This document shows positions 47,543 through 57,599 of a stretch of DNA of 64,000 nucleotides, one piece after another. The stretch lies in the NCBI GenBank assembly GCA_001939145.1, contig LSRX01000051.1, positions 1,268,595 to 1,332,594 of the forward strand, in the 5' to 3' direction. Source of the stretch: Symbiodinium microadriaticum (Eukaryota; Sar; Dinophyceae; Suessiales; Symbiodiniaceae). The notes under the pieces were generated by a model, which worked only from the letters and a program-made list of their open reading frames with translations, ran no database searches and was not told the origin of the DNA. The first letter of the stretch is position 1, and the number at the start of each line of letters is the position of its first letter. The translations under genes and the position numbers were made by a program.

Positions 47543-47776
47543 CTCTGTTTGCCTGCAGTTTAGCAGCCATTACCCCTTTGCTGAGTAGGTAGAACCCCAT
47601 GAAACTGGTCCCAGGTCATGTATCTTGGATGAAAGAGAAGCACCTTGCTAGTCCCTGAAGCCTAAATCCTAAACCCTAGACCCTAAACCCTAAACCCTAG
47701 TCCCTGAACCGGCCACCTGTTTCTGTGATCGTGCTGTCAGACTCTAAAGACCTTCCTGGCTGGCTTCGCTAAGATA

Positions 47777-47893
47777 GGGGCCTACATAAAACAAATAATT
47801 TACCATTGCCAAAACTTTTTATGGTGAGTTCCTTATATTAAGTATAGTATACCCCAAAACCCTATTCCAAATATTAAGGCCCCATATTATGTG
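47777..47893. mobile_element. family H element
   Basis: aggggcctacataaaacaaa faces ccaaatattaaggccccata. Confidence 0.65.
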
Positions 47894-48097
47894 GATCTTT
47901 CCGTCCATTCCTAGGGCTTCCTTCGAGGAAGGTCCCTGCACCCTAGAAGCTCCAAAGAAGGATTGTAAGATGAGCCGACAGAAGCCCGGCAGCACTTTGG
48001 AGTCTGAAGACCAGTTAGATCCAGCCTCAAAAAGGTGGCTGGTCCTAGCTTCTTTCAATACCTAGATTCTGCTCCTGCACGGCTTGGGCCCGGGCAG

Positions 48098-48196
48098 CTT
48101 CTGCAACCTCCCAAAGAGCCCTTAATTGTGAAGAAGAAGGCGAAACCCATCTTCAACTTCCTGCTTTTCACTCTGCACTGCCCTTGGCCTGGCTCA
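48098..48196 (+). CDS. candidate exon on plus, tail-to-tail with a minus exon
   Basis: Acceptor ggcccgggcag ends at 48097. The frame reads LLQPPKEPLIVKKKAKPIFN and ends at TGA 48197-48199. It overlaps the stop of the minus-strand exon by a few bases. Confidence 0.4.
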
Positions 48197-48281
48197 TGAC
48201 GTGCACTTTGCTGCATCAAGCGCACTGAAGCGACAGCCAACACGCTCATCGCCGTCTGCCAGTGCAATATACCGCACACAC
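48194..48281 (-). CDS. last exon of a minus-strand gene
   Basis: On minus, acceptor cacagctgtttcag precedes position 48281. The frame reads CVRYIALADGDERVGCRFSA, then LDAAKCTS and TGA (48196-48194). The first base joins two bases of the exon ending at 48855 to make Trp. Confidence 0.6.
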
Positions 48282-48854
48282 CTGAAACAGCTGTGTCAGA
48301 AAGAATGCAGCATGTTCAGTAGGCAGAAAGATAGGTCGAACAAAGGAGGCATACTTACTTAGACATCCGTACATGGACTCCTGCAAGTCCGTGAGAGTGT
48401 GTGTGCGTCTGCGTGTGTGTGTGTGTGTGTTTGTTTTGTAGTCGGCTTTGCATTGTTGAGGTTCCACTGTGTGGCCTGTAGGGTGTTCGATCACCATGTA
48501 GCTTAACATTAGGGTTATGATTCAGGTTTGCAGGTGTTTGGGCTTGAACGTTTTCGCTTGGTCTTCGGGTGTTTGCTAGGACAGCCAAGCATTGCTACAT
48601 TGCTAGCCTTTGGCGCCTTAGCCCGGCCAACCCGATGAGAGCCTTCTAAGATCTAACAAGGAAAAGCCCCACAATGGCTCTCTATACCGAAGATGCCTCT
48701 TTTTCTCCGAGAAGCCTCAATTATAAGAGCAAAATAGTCGCACCTGCCCTAAATGCCCTAAATATTTTTGTCGTGCGAGAGCATTGCAGTAAGCAGAAAC
48801 GCACGTTAGACTGCTAAAGTCTTGTAAGGCCTAGCAGTCCTAAACATCTCATAC

Positions 48855-48917
48855 CACGAAACTGAAGAGAACTTGTTTGCAAGTAGATCCAACCTCTTTT
48901 TGTTCATGCCAATGCGG
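48855..48917 (-). CDS. penultimate exon of the minus-strand gene
   Basis: On minus, a pyrimidine-rich acceptor ttccttgagcag precedes 48917 and donor gtatga follows 48855. It reads RIGMNKKRLDLLANKFSSVS plus two bases. Product unknown; upstream exons not identified. Confidence 0.6.
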
Positions 48918-49124
48918 CTGCTCAAGGAATTTAGGAAAGCAAGTCCAAGCAAATGCCCTAAGCCCTTATTATTTATAACCCTTCGAAATCCGCACCTACA
49001 ACCCAAAACGGCAGACGCTAAGCGGAGTTGCCTGTCGATGCCAGTGGCAACGTCGAGGGTTGAGGGTGGTGTCGATGCTTGTTCTGCTTTTGGGTTGCCA
49101 TGTAGGGTTCAAATTATAGGGTCT

Positions 49125-49150
49125 AGGGCGCTAAACCTTAAACCCTAAAC
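49125..49150. repeat. telomere-like units
   Basis: Short CCCTAAA tract. A larger one is at 49427-49510. Confidence 0.8.
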
Positions 49151-49626
49151 GGTTTATAATCGGGATCCAGGGTTTAGGTTGTCGGGCTTTCCTATAAGGC
49201 CTACACTTTATGGCTGCGGCCCAACTTAAAAAATATTGAGGTAGCCAAAGAAATGTGCGACATTGTAGGGTCTAGGCGAGATTAGTTCGCATAGGGGGCG
49301 GCCTACCAGCTTGTGAAACTGCATGGTGGAGATCCCTTAAACCCCTGTAGACCCTACATCCACCCGGCTAACTGGTTCTAAAAAAGGGCGCAATTCGGTG
49401 TTTAGGGTTTCCCTAAACCCCAAACCGGAAATACTAAACCCTAAACCCGCAACCCGAAATCCTGAACCCTAAATCCTAAACCCAAAACCCTACACCCTAA
49501 ACCCTTAGGGTAGCCCTCAGGGATTCCAGGCACCACCCCCGCGCCCTTTTTGCCAAAGCCTCTTGCTCACCACGGCAGGGCTCGAAAATTCAACAGCGGT
49601 GCTCCGATGGCTTTCTGCTAGTAATC

Positions 49627-49736
49627 TAGGACATTATCAGGTGGGTAGCTACCGTTATAGGAGCCTTATAGAAGGTCTATATGCCTTATAGAAGCCTTAT
49701 AGAAGCCCTGTATACCCTAAACTCCCCACCTGTAGT
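49627..49736. repeat. dispersed repeat, copy 2
   Basis: About 90% like 25100-25206 by eye, including the taccctaaactccccacct end. Confidence 0.85.
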
Positions 49737-50121
49737 TTCCTTTAATAGCAAGAGGCCTTTGATAAGAAGGCTTCTATGACTTATGAGCCTTTAGGGTTTA
49801 GGGAGGCTTTCGTAACAGAGGCGCTAGTATAGGTTTTGGCTTGTTTGCTGAGGCGTTTTTCTCTCTTTTCTACAGGGCTCTATGAGGGTTTATAAGGGTT
49901 TGGGTAGACCCTAAACCCTAAACACTGAAGCCTAGATCCATGGGGTGTAGATGTACGAGGGTCTCAGCGTTGAGGGTTTCAGCGCTTAGGCCCACCTTGC
50001 CTGAGAAACATCTGTAAGGGCTTGGAGGCTTAGGGCTTAGGGTTTTTAGGATATGTCGGTTTAAGCTTGCACGCTTCGGCACTCTTTTGTTGGGTCGGTA
50101 GATCTTTTGTTGGGTCGGTAG

Positions 50122-50247
50122 ATTCGGCACGTGCATGAGTGCTGCTACGCATGCTTTGTTGGAGATTTGTTCACTTGTGATCTTGTTCGTTCTTGCTATT
50201 TTGATGAAAACACCATGCAAATCGAATCCAGTAGTACCAGATGCCAG
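50122..50247 (+). CDS. penultimate exon of plus-strand gene 2
   Basis: Acceptor gggtcggtag ends at 50121 and donor gtttac starts at 50248. It reads IRHVHECCYACFVGDLFTCD, then LVRSCYFDENTMQIESSSTR. Six cysteines. The 20-bp word gatcttttgttgggtcggta is tandemly duplicated upstream of the acceptor. Confidence 0.6.
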
Positions 50248-50308
50248 GTTTACACTTAAAATGCGTTTCCTTGGTGTCACTTTCCGGGTTCTTCGAACTG
50301 CCTATGAG

Positions 50309-50488
50309 AAAGTTCGCCGCCGGAGCTCTGCAATTCAAGATCTCCACACTTCAGCGGGGGAGGAGGGTGGGCCTGGGTGTGTTTCTCAAGACTTTATAAC
50401 GGTTAGCACAGCCGTAGCACCTGAACCGGTCCTTGAAGGTCCGTTGATATCGGCACCCGAAAAACATAATTACCACTTACTGAGCTAG
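50309..50488 (+). CDS. last exon of plus-strand gene 2
   Basis: Acceptor actgcctatgag ends at 50308 (intron 61 nt). The frame starts KVRRRSSAIQDLHTSAGEEG and ends KHNYHLLS then TAG at 50486-50488. It joins 50247 in phase 0. Basic then acidic cytosolic-looking tail; product unknown, perhaps the J-domain protein begun at 45 kb. Confidence 0.6.
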   Translation, partial: KVRRRSSAIQDLHTSAGEEGGPGCVSQDFITVSTAVAPEPVLEGPLISAPEKHNYHLLS

Positions 50489-50737
50489 GGTTTTTGAGTT
50501 TGGGGTTCGTAAAGGGATCAGGACAGGACAAACAGATGGTGCTGGAATCATTGGGCGCCCTCCTGCCTCCAAACATGGGAAGCGAGCTTCCTTGGTTTGC
50601 CTTTCAATTGCCTGCTAGCCCAGCTTTGCATTGATTGAACATCGCAGAGAAGAATCCGTACTTTGAGGGACCCTAAAAAGGCCCCCCCTACTCCCTCAAG
50701 CAAAGCCACCTACTTTCGCCGATCCTGCACCTGGAAG

Positions 50738-50877
50738 CAGTGGTAGATCCCGTAGTTCGGAGCCCTATACTATACGGAAGGCTACTTTATAGGAACCCCC
50801 TTGAGATCTACTTCTTGGCTCCTCCCGGAGGCTTGCGAATCAACATTTCGACTCGAATTGCCAGGGAGGTAGTGTTT
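50738..50877 (+). CDS. candidate exon
   Basis: After acctggaag the frame reads VDPVVRSPILYGRLLYRNPL, then EIYFLAPPGGLRINISTRIA and RE, to donor gtagtg. It stays open to TAG at 51007, so it may be longer. Moderately hydrophobic. Confidence 0.5.
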
Positions 50878-51261
50878 CTTTATATTATGCTGTTTCGCTG
50901 CACTTCGACATTTCGACCGCGGGTGGCTTTTGTGATCTATAGACCCTTGTACACTCCGCAGTTTGGTTTCCTAGGTCTCCTCCCATGCCCTGAGAAGGAA
51001 GCCTGCTAGGGAGCTTTCATGGGCTGTCGTGGTGGGCTTCTGACCCATACAGCTCCAGAAGCACGGGAACCGTTTAAACCTTCGGCACAAATGAGTAATT
51101 GCAAGACCCCAAACGCGAAACCCTAAACCCAAACCCCAGAACACCTAACCTTGAAAGAGAGCACTGCTATAGAATCCTATCAAGTACCCGTTGAGGTCCG
51201 CCCCCCAGCCTTGAGGATGCCAGAGCTGGACGTCTCGCACCGACTGCCCAACCCTGCAAGT

Positions 51262-51483
51262 CGTACTAAAGGGGCCTTAATAATTAATAATTACCTATAC
51301 TGCGGTTGATGATATAAATCCTGCATTACTCATATCAAGGAATATGCCATAATTCCCATAACTTAGGGTCCTTCAGGTAATGCGGGATTTATCATCAACA
51401 GTATTCTTGGGGATTCCTTATGATATTTATAGTATAACGGACCCCAAAAACCTTATTCTAATTATTAAGGTCCCTAATTACAT
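51262..51483. mobile_element. family H element split by a family B element
   Basis: The left arm ggggccttaataattaataa and the right arm ccttattctaattattaagg pair with each other. The middle is interrupted by a complete family B copy. Confidence 0.75.
51305..51401. mobile_element. inverted-repeat element, family B, nested
   Basis: GTTGATGATATAAATCCTGC faces GCGGGATTTATCATCAACAG. Begins GT and ends AG. Confidence 0.85.
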
Positions 51484-51499
51484 GAGTGCAGCCCTCAAA

Positions 51500-52838
51500 T
51501 GGAGGACGGTTGGCAGTTGATGGCGCGCCTCTCTAGGAAAAAGAAGTAGACTCTGCTCAGATTCATCCAGAGACTGCCCGTTTAGGGTTTAGGGTTGCGC
51601 CCTAAAGAATACAAGGCCCTTGGGGTCTAGGCAAGAAAGAGGACGCTCAATACCAGACGGACCTAGGATGGTCCTGTCTGACTGTTCAGGGTTTAGAGTC
51701 GAGGCTCAGAGTTTAGGGCTTTAGGGGTTGAGGGTTTAGGGTTTAGGGTTTAGGGTTGAGGGTAATTTGGGGTTTTTAGGGTTTAGAGTTCAGGCGTCGA
51801 GTTTTGGTTTTGGGGGTTTGTTGGGCTGGACCCGAATTCAACACGCCCTTTGCAGTGTCACTACATTATGACATTTTTCCTAAAGTCAAGTAGTGCGGCT
51901 GGCGACAAAGAAGGAGGGAAGTCTTCATTCGTACAGAGTTAGAAACATAGCAGTACTCGTAGAAGCAGCTGTAGTCAAAGTAACCGTAGTAGCAGTAGCA
52001 GCACTTCAGCCTCAACCCCAACTTCAACTAGTTGCTGGGGTATATAACATGTGGTTTGCAACCTACTAGTCAGGTAACTGGAGCGTGGGGGAGGGCTTCA
52101 ACGGCAGCCCTGCATTTACTGCAGAACTTTGAACAGTTGATGTGGACCCCTGGCAAATAACCCCTAAACCCTAAACCCTCTCCAATTCAGCATCGTAATC
52201 GGGATCCGTGTGGGGCCCCCATCTGGGTTCCTTCAGGGTTTTTTTTTAGAGGAAGGGCATTGGGGACTTTACCCTACAGTCTACGGCCAGTGGACCCCAA
52301 CCCCATTCCCTGAAACGCCAACCTGAAACAAGGCTAAGACCTAAGCCCTGAAACCCAACCCCAAACCCTAAACCCTAAGCCCAAGCCCTAAACCCAACCC
52401 CAAACCCTGAACCCTAAACAAAAAAACCCTAAACCCAAGCCCAAAACCCAACCCCAAACCCGTAACGCACCCTGAGGCCGAACCCCTTCCTCAACCTTGC
52501 AGCCAACCCTAAACCCCAGACAGCTTTCCTAGCCATGTCCTGTGCCGCGCCATGGCTGCAGATGGACGGGAGGACTTAAAGGCGCCTCTCTGTGGAGAAA
52601 GGAAGGGTTAAGATCTGTCCCTACAATTAGTAAGAAGTGAAATGCGGCTCCCTTTCAGGACTTTGGAATAAGGTCTCTATGACAAGGGTTTCAGGCCTCA
52701 GGGTTTAATCTGTAAGACTGGATCATTGAAAATACTAGTCTTAGGGGTCTTTTTTTGTGATCTTAATACACTGTACTCCCGAAGCCCTTATTCCACAACA
52801 GTTACAGTACAGCCCATCTATTATAATGTCGAAACCGC
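51500..52838. other. no gene seen
   Basis: Telomere-like tracts at 51577-51590, 51735-51790, 52160-52180 and a long CCCTAAA/CCCCAAA block at 52340-52470. A possible family H remnant at 52676-52810. Confidence 0.6.
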
Positions 52839-52839
52839 T

Positions 52840-52969
52840 TTAGAAGTCTCTATAGATCCGTAGCCGGGTGGGTTTCCCGTCATTCATCTTTCTCTCGCTG
52901 CGGCTCGTCGTTTGGACCCCATCGTGCAGTACCATGATTATCTCCATACATTCATCCACCTGAAGGCGC
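52840..52969 (-). CDS. last exon of minus-strand gene 3
   Basis: On minus the frame reads RLQVDECMEIIMVLHDGVQT, then TSRSERKMNDGKPTRLRIYR, DF and TAA (52842-52840). The acceptor is either tattcag before 52969 (33-nt intron, phase match) or cttcag before 52959 (43 nt). Product unknown. Confidence 0.6.
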
Positions 52970-53002
52970 CTGAATACGTTGCACATCTTGCGTGCAGCTT
53001 AC

Positions 53003-53046
53003 GGAACCCTGCGCGCGAAGGTCCTGTCCCTAGAGTCTGCGATGTC
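53003..53046 (-). CDS. exon of minus-strand gene 3
   Basis: On minus, acceptor gggttcag precedes 53046 and a consensus GTAAGC donor follows 53003. It reads DIADSRDRTFARRV plus two bases. Joins 53257 in phase 0. Confidence 0.6.
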
Positions 53047-53256
53047 CTGAACCCTAAACCCTTCTTGGCAGATTCTCCCGAAGCCACGGGCCGGCAGGGC
53101 ATCGACCCTAAACCAGAAACCAGAAATGAAGGATCCCAGAGTCGATGTCCGGAACGCAAAAAAGTGAGAGTCTAGGCTTTCGGGTTTTTTTTGGGGGCCA
53201 TTGAAGCATGGGCACAAAGGGTCGTCGGCTGCTAGTTCGGCAAACGGTAGTACCAC

Positions 53257-53380
53257 CTGAAGCAATTGGTATATTCTTTGGCCGTAGAGGTGATCCGAAC
53301 CCCTATCTGAACTTCTTTCCTGGCCCCGCAGGAAGTACGAGAGGCATTCGGCGATGGTAGCGCCGTCGATTGCAGAGTCT
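53257..53380 (-). CDS. exon of minus-strand gene 3
   Basis: On minus, acceptor cctttcgtctcag precedes 53380 and a GT donor (gtggta) follows 53257. It reads DSAIDGATIAECLSYFLRGQ, then ERSSDRGSDHLYGQRIYQLL. Telomere-like units lie just upstream of the acceptor. Not recognised. The frame stays open past the donor (VVLPFAELAADD), so read-through is possible. Confidence 0.65.
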
Positions 53381-53599
53381 CTGAGACGAAAGGACCACGA
53401 CACAACATAGGGTTTAGGGTTTAGGGTAGTACAACATAAGACTATACTTTCCTCAACTTCCTTGTTTATACTAGATTAGACTGGACGAACTAGACTGGAC
53501 TAACACTAAAAGTATCATTACTAGTACTCTGCCACTCTATTCCATGCGGGGGCTTTAGGGTTTAGGCTGACATTTCGTTAGAACAAGCTGCAGAGGTTC

Positions 53600-54154
53600 A
53601 AGATGTAGCATCTCGGGTTTCTACATCTTCGAGCGGCGCGGAGGAAGCTCCGTCCGTCCTTTTGAACCTGGAGCGGTTTCGGGGTTGAGGTGTAACCTTG
53701 TTATGTTGGCTACAAGTAGATGCTGGTAGCCAGAAAGCATAGAACAGGATGCAGGGAACCGGTGCCTGATGCATCAAAGATGGCAAGATGAAAGTCCACT
53801 GCATCAATCTATGTATCACGGATGCCATGCCCGAAGCCAGCTGGAGGATAAAGTAGATAGAACAATTAAAGCAACATGACAAGAAGTAAGTGCAGAAGGT
53901 GCTATACCAAAAGCAGCTGACGGCCGCAGCATGAGAGCCTTAATTGGATCTTCGACGGCACTTCCTATCATACTGAACGGCCCCCCTACAGCCGTGAAAG
54001 CTGTAAGGCTCGAACAGCAATCCGACAGCCATCTCAGTGAGGACGCATCTTGGTGGCGAAGAGCTCCTTTGCTGTGGGCGACCTCCGGACCAATTTGTGA
54101 CAGCCGCATGCATTGTGCCCGCAGCACAGTTCCGTGAGCAAGTGACGTCTGCAA
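53600..54154 (-). CDS. probable exons of minus-strand gene 3, frame unresolved
   Basis: Two long minus frames overlap here (GTVLRAQCMRLSQIGPEVA...; SLTAFTAVGGPFSMIGSAVE), and others give ELCCGHNACGCHKLVRR and MAVGLLFEPYSFHGC. GC-rich and clearly coding-like, but a plus frame of 68 codons is also open. Confidence 0.4.
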
Positions 54155-54544
54155 ATGTTTGAGATTTTTACGAGTCTACTGATAGTTTCCATTTAAGTTC
54201 CATTTTTTGGATACATTGCGTTTACATAATTGCACTCCCGCCAAATCATTGGTTAACAAAAGACAGAACTCCATCGCAGACTATGCTTCGGGTTTATAGA
54301 CGCGGTTGTATTTGCTCGATTGCCAGCGAGGAACTAATCTACGTGGAACCTCCGCTCCATATCATTCAGGACCTTGTCTGTTTAAAAGCCATGTTTGCCT
54401 GTCATAAAACTGTTGATTGCAACTGACTTTGGCTTCCAGGCTAATTGCCCAATTGCTTCCGATGGCATGTTTCGGTCTGCTGGGCAGGACCTTCATTACC
54501 TGTTACCTTTTTCCACATAACTTTCCACATAACTTGCATGCAAG

Positions 54545-54680
54545 TGCGCCGGGAATGCTTGCCTCAGAACCTGACATGGAGTCCTTACGTTGCGACCACC
54601 GATTCGTGCAGGATTTTGTCCAGCTGCAGGTCACAACTGCTGGCAACGGATCAAGACGTGGTCTGCATGTTGGCGTGTGG
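54545..54680 (+). CDS. candidate Cys-rich exon
   Basis: After acttgcatgcaag the frame reads RRECLPQNLTWSPYVATTDS, then CRILSSCRSQLLATDQDVVC and MLACG, to donor gtgtat. Six cysteines and an NLT sequon suggest a secreted or luminal domain. An upstream exon (54440-54510, ANCPIASDGMFRSAGQDL) is possible. Confidence 0.5.
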
Positions 54681-54799
54681 GTGTATGTGAATACGTATGT
54701 ATGTCCTCTGTAATTAGGTATGCACGAGTTCCTTTCTCTACGACGTACTTGTGCATTGCCCACATCTAGTGCCATGTCGATAACATAGCATGTGTTATA

Positions 54800-54935
54800 T
54801 GTATGTATGTCTGTATGTTTCCATACATGCATTTCTGCGTGCGTGTGTGTGTGTATATAAATATAAATATAAATATACATATACACATATCTTTACGTAC
54901 ATGTTCATGTGCATGCCTGTGTATGTATGTGCTTG
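54800..54935. repeat. GTAT/AATATA microsatellites
   Basis: Simple repeats. Confidence 0.9.
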
Positions 54936-55002
54936 ATGAAGAAGCCCTTCCCTTCATCCAGCAATGTGCATGTTTTGTTTTTTTTAACCGCTGGAGTTTC
55001 AG

Positions 55003-55110
55003 ATTTTAGCGTTGCTTTCATGTATGTATACATTGCTTGGCGACAGAGTGCCAAAACTACATTGCTTGGCCTGTGTTGTGAACTTTTGCCTGCCCCACAA
55101 GTGCCCTTGG
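55003..55110 (+). CDS. candidate Cys-rich exon
   Basis: Acceptor ctggagtttcag ends at 55002. It reads ILALLSCMYTLLGDRVPKLH, then CLACVVNFCLPHKCPWG. Runs into a G-rich stretch and the N at 55132. Confidence 0.45.
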
Positions 55111-55131
55111 GGGCGGGGGTGGGGGGAGGGG

Positions 55132-55132
55132 G
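55132..55132. other. single-N assembly gap
   Basis: One N in a G-rich stretch, with no flanking duplication seen. Confidence 0.9.
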
Positions 55133-55335
55133 NATAAAGCCTAGATAAGGAAGTATAGTCCCCCATCCCCCTCCCCCTTACCCCTTTAAGGGCCCCTTAA
55201 ACCCTAAACCCTAAACCCCCTAAGCCAGAGCCTTGCCTGCTGCGTGCGAGTGTGAGTGTCGAAACCCCCTAAGCGTCCCCTTATGCCCGCATGGGGGGGG
55301 CCCCCCTCGATCTGATAAGCCCGTGAGCCTACATG

Positions 55336-55442
55336 GATAGTTCTCTAAATTAGGGTCCCTGCAGGGGTCCTTTTTTTTTTTTAGAAGGGTGCGGTACTAT
55401 TTTGGGGATCAAGAAAGGGACCCCAATTTAGAAAACTACCCA
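55336..55442. mobile_element. inverted-repeat element, family E
   Basis: TAGTTCTCTAAATTAGGG faces CCCCAATTTAGAAAACTACC. Ends 8 bp before the acceptor of the next exon. Confidence 0.8.
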
Positions 55443-55450
55443 CATGACAG

Positions 55451-55578
55451 GAGGACGAGGCCTGCCCTACTTATCTTCGCCTGGAAGCGCTGGCATCAGC
55501 ATGTGGCCTCAAGTATGCTGCACGATGGCCACCGGACTCTGATCACCAGGGGCTCGATGGTTTTGTGTTTGGCGCTGC
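55451..55578 (+). CDS. exon directly after a MITE-like element
   Basis: Acceptor cacatgacag ends at 55450. The frame reads EDEACPTYLRLEALASACGL, then KYAARWPPDSDHQGLDGFVF and GAAL. One of the most convincing coding stretches in the window. The 3' edge is unclear (GC donor near 55573-55578), and telomere-like units follow. Family not recognised. Confidence 0.6.
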
Positions 55579-55619
55579 CCTGAACCCTAAACCCCAATGA
55601 TCCCCTTTGAGTTATGATT

Positions 55620-56090
55620 GGGTTATGCTACGCCTGCTTCATTCACTCTGAATAGCGGGAGCAAAGTTGCGAACACAACAGACGTCATCCTGGCAAGCCG
55701 TGTCTATGCTGCAATCCCCATTAGCATTTCCGGTGCGGCTTCGCCACCAAACGTCCAAAACAAAAGCCGGGTGTTTTACTCTGATGCGGCTCACTAGTAT
55801 CTCTCGATGACATGAATTTCCTCTGGCAGTTATGTAGCTTAGTTGAAGTCTTGCCCTTAGCCTGGTCGCCTTTTTGGACGAAGCATTGCAACCAGATGGG
55901 CCAAATGCTAAAGCTCGTGACGATGTATGCGTCTTACTTGAGGCCTAGTGTTGTGGTTCGGTTGTGCTGGTTGAGATCTTGAGGTAGTTTCTTTATGTAT
56001 TTGTCGGCTCCTGTGCCTGGAGTTGAGACCTTAAGTTGTCTCATTTGCCGACCTGCAACGTGAACCAACCTGAGTTGCGAGAGTCTAAAC
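55620..56090. other. no gene seen
   Basis: Ordinary-looking sequence without repeats or clear exons. Confidence 0.5.
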
Positions 56091-56111
56091 CCTAACGTCC
56101 GTCCGTGTTAG

Positions 56112-56160
56112 TGAGCGGGTCCGCGACGGAGTCGTCGGTGATGGGTTTCAACTGTTACTT
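56112..56160 (+). CDS. candidate micro-exon
   Basis: Acceptor ccgtccgtgttag ends at 56111. It reads ERVRDGVVGDGFQLLL, ending at a family F element. Confidence 0.4.
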
Positions 56161-56255
56161 TCCCAAAGGGTCCAAGTACTAGTATAGTATATACTTTTGG
56201 GGCTTAAATAGCTACTAAGTAGCTACTATAATGGTACTTGGACCCTTTGGGTTTT
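56161..56255. mobile_element. inverted-repeat element, family F
   Basis: CCCAAAGGGTCCAAGTACTA faces GGTACTTGGACCCTTTGGG. Confidence 0.85.
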
Positions 56256-56494
56256 TGAGGGAAGGATCCAAAGTTATTAAGGCTATCAAGGCTGGCTCTT
56301 GCGTAAAAAAAGCAATGAGACAGCCACTTTCGAGGACTCACAGTGACAGGTGTCAGGCGAACCTGTACCCTAAAACCTAAACCCTATAAGCCCTGTAAGC
56401 CCTAAACCCCATAAACCCTGATCCCTAAACCCTATAAACCCCAGGCCCTAAACCACGATTCTTGAAGGCGATCAGGGTTTTTGTCTTGATTGTC

Positions 56495-56602
56495 GAGCCC
56501 AGACCACCCCAAATCCCTTATTAAATCCGGAAGATACCTTCGTACCTTAGGGATCTCTTATATTTTAAGGCATATTCCTGAATGAACGGATATCAGAAGG
56601 TC
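56495..56602. mobile_element. inverted-repeat element related to family I
   Basis: CAGACCACCCCAAATCCCTT faces ggatatcagaaggtctggg. Confidence 0.6.
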
Positions 56603-56609
56603 TGGGAGG

Positions 56610-56790
56610 TTGTGCAGACGCTTCACCCACGGCCAAAGACCGGGCCAGAGAAAATGTAAAAATAGATGTTGCTTATTTTTTGCACACTACTGTATCTATG
56701 TGCCAGGATGTACGGTTCTGCTTGCAACCATGGCCCCTGCTTACATAACGATAGATGCCAGCAGGGTGCCGAGACCCAAGCGCAAACTTG
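56610..56790 (+). CDS. coding-like block
   Basis: An 86-codon frame (CRRFTHGQRPGQRKCKNRCC...). Acceptor atctatgtgccag at 56707 could start a frame MYGSACNHGPCLHNDRCQQG with EGF-like cysteine spacing. The frame is unresolved. Confidence 0.3.
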
Positions 56791-57346
56791 AAACCCGAAG
56801 CCCTAAATCCAAGAAATTCTATTGCACCCTCAACCCTAACACACACCCAAAACGAAGTCTTAAATCCTAACCTTAAACCCCTAAGCCCCAAAATCGAATC
56901 CCTAAACTCTAGGCCTCTAAGCCTGCCTCTTTGAGGTACTGGTATGCTCTCAACTGCCTCACCGCATCGGATTTCGATCCAGAGCCGCCATTGCCAGGTT
57001 GCTGCATTATCTCGGAAGGCGGGGAGCTCTCAAGCAGGTTTAGGGTTTCAGGTTTAGGGCTCCCTATGCTGGTCTTTCCAAGACGTCCCTAAGGCTTTCA
57101 GAAGGCTCCAGCACGGGGCCCACGGGGCTTAGGGGGGTGTGCGGGGATATAGGGATTCAGCCCGTTCTGGGTTGCTGGGTTTGGGGTAATGTAATGAAGC
57201 GTAGTGGGGGCAGAGGAATTGGGGGTTTGGGAGGGGTTGCGGTTGCGCCCCAGGAATTGAAGCCGCACGGCTTTGGATCCTACGCCGCAAACCTTAAACC
57301 CTCGAGTCTGTGAGTTCATGCTCAAAATTAAAACAGGTCGAGGAAC

Positions 57347-57527
57347 TTTAGCGTGTCCGAAGTACAGAAGTGCGCATCCTAATCTCAAAAAGGACGCCAG
57401 CTTCGGATGGGAAAACCTAGGCAGTCGATACAGGTAGCTAATCTTCATAAGGGCTTTCAATGTGTGAGCGAATTCTGGCCCAGCCAGAAACATGATATCA
57501 CTGATCCCAAACTCCTCAACCCGATAT
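57347..57527 (-). CDS. minus-strand exon, unknown protein
   Basis: On minus, acceptor gagccttaacag precedes 57527 and donor gttcct follows 57347. The 60 codons begin YRVEEFGISDIMFLAGPEFA and end SFLRLGCALLYFGHAK. It may be an upstream exon of minus-strand gene 3 or a separate gene. Not recognised. Confidence 0.6.
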
Positions 57528-57599
57528 CTGTTAAGGCTCAAACGAGAATCCTGGAGGCAGGATGATGTTCGAGACTACTATGACTTTGTGCTGTTGCTA

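Noticed and set aside
56708..56775. EGF-like domain
   Set aside because: Cysteine spacing fits only part of one repeat, and another frame of the same block is equally open.
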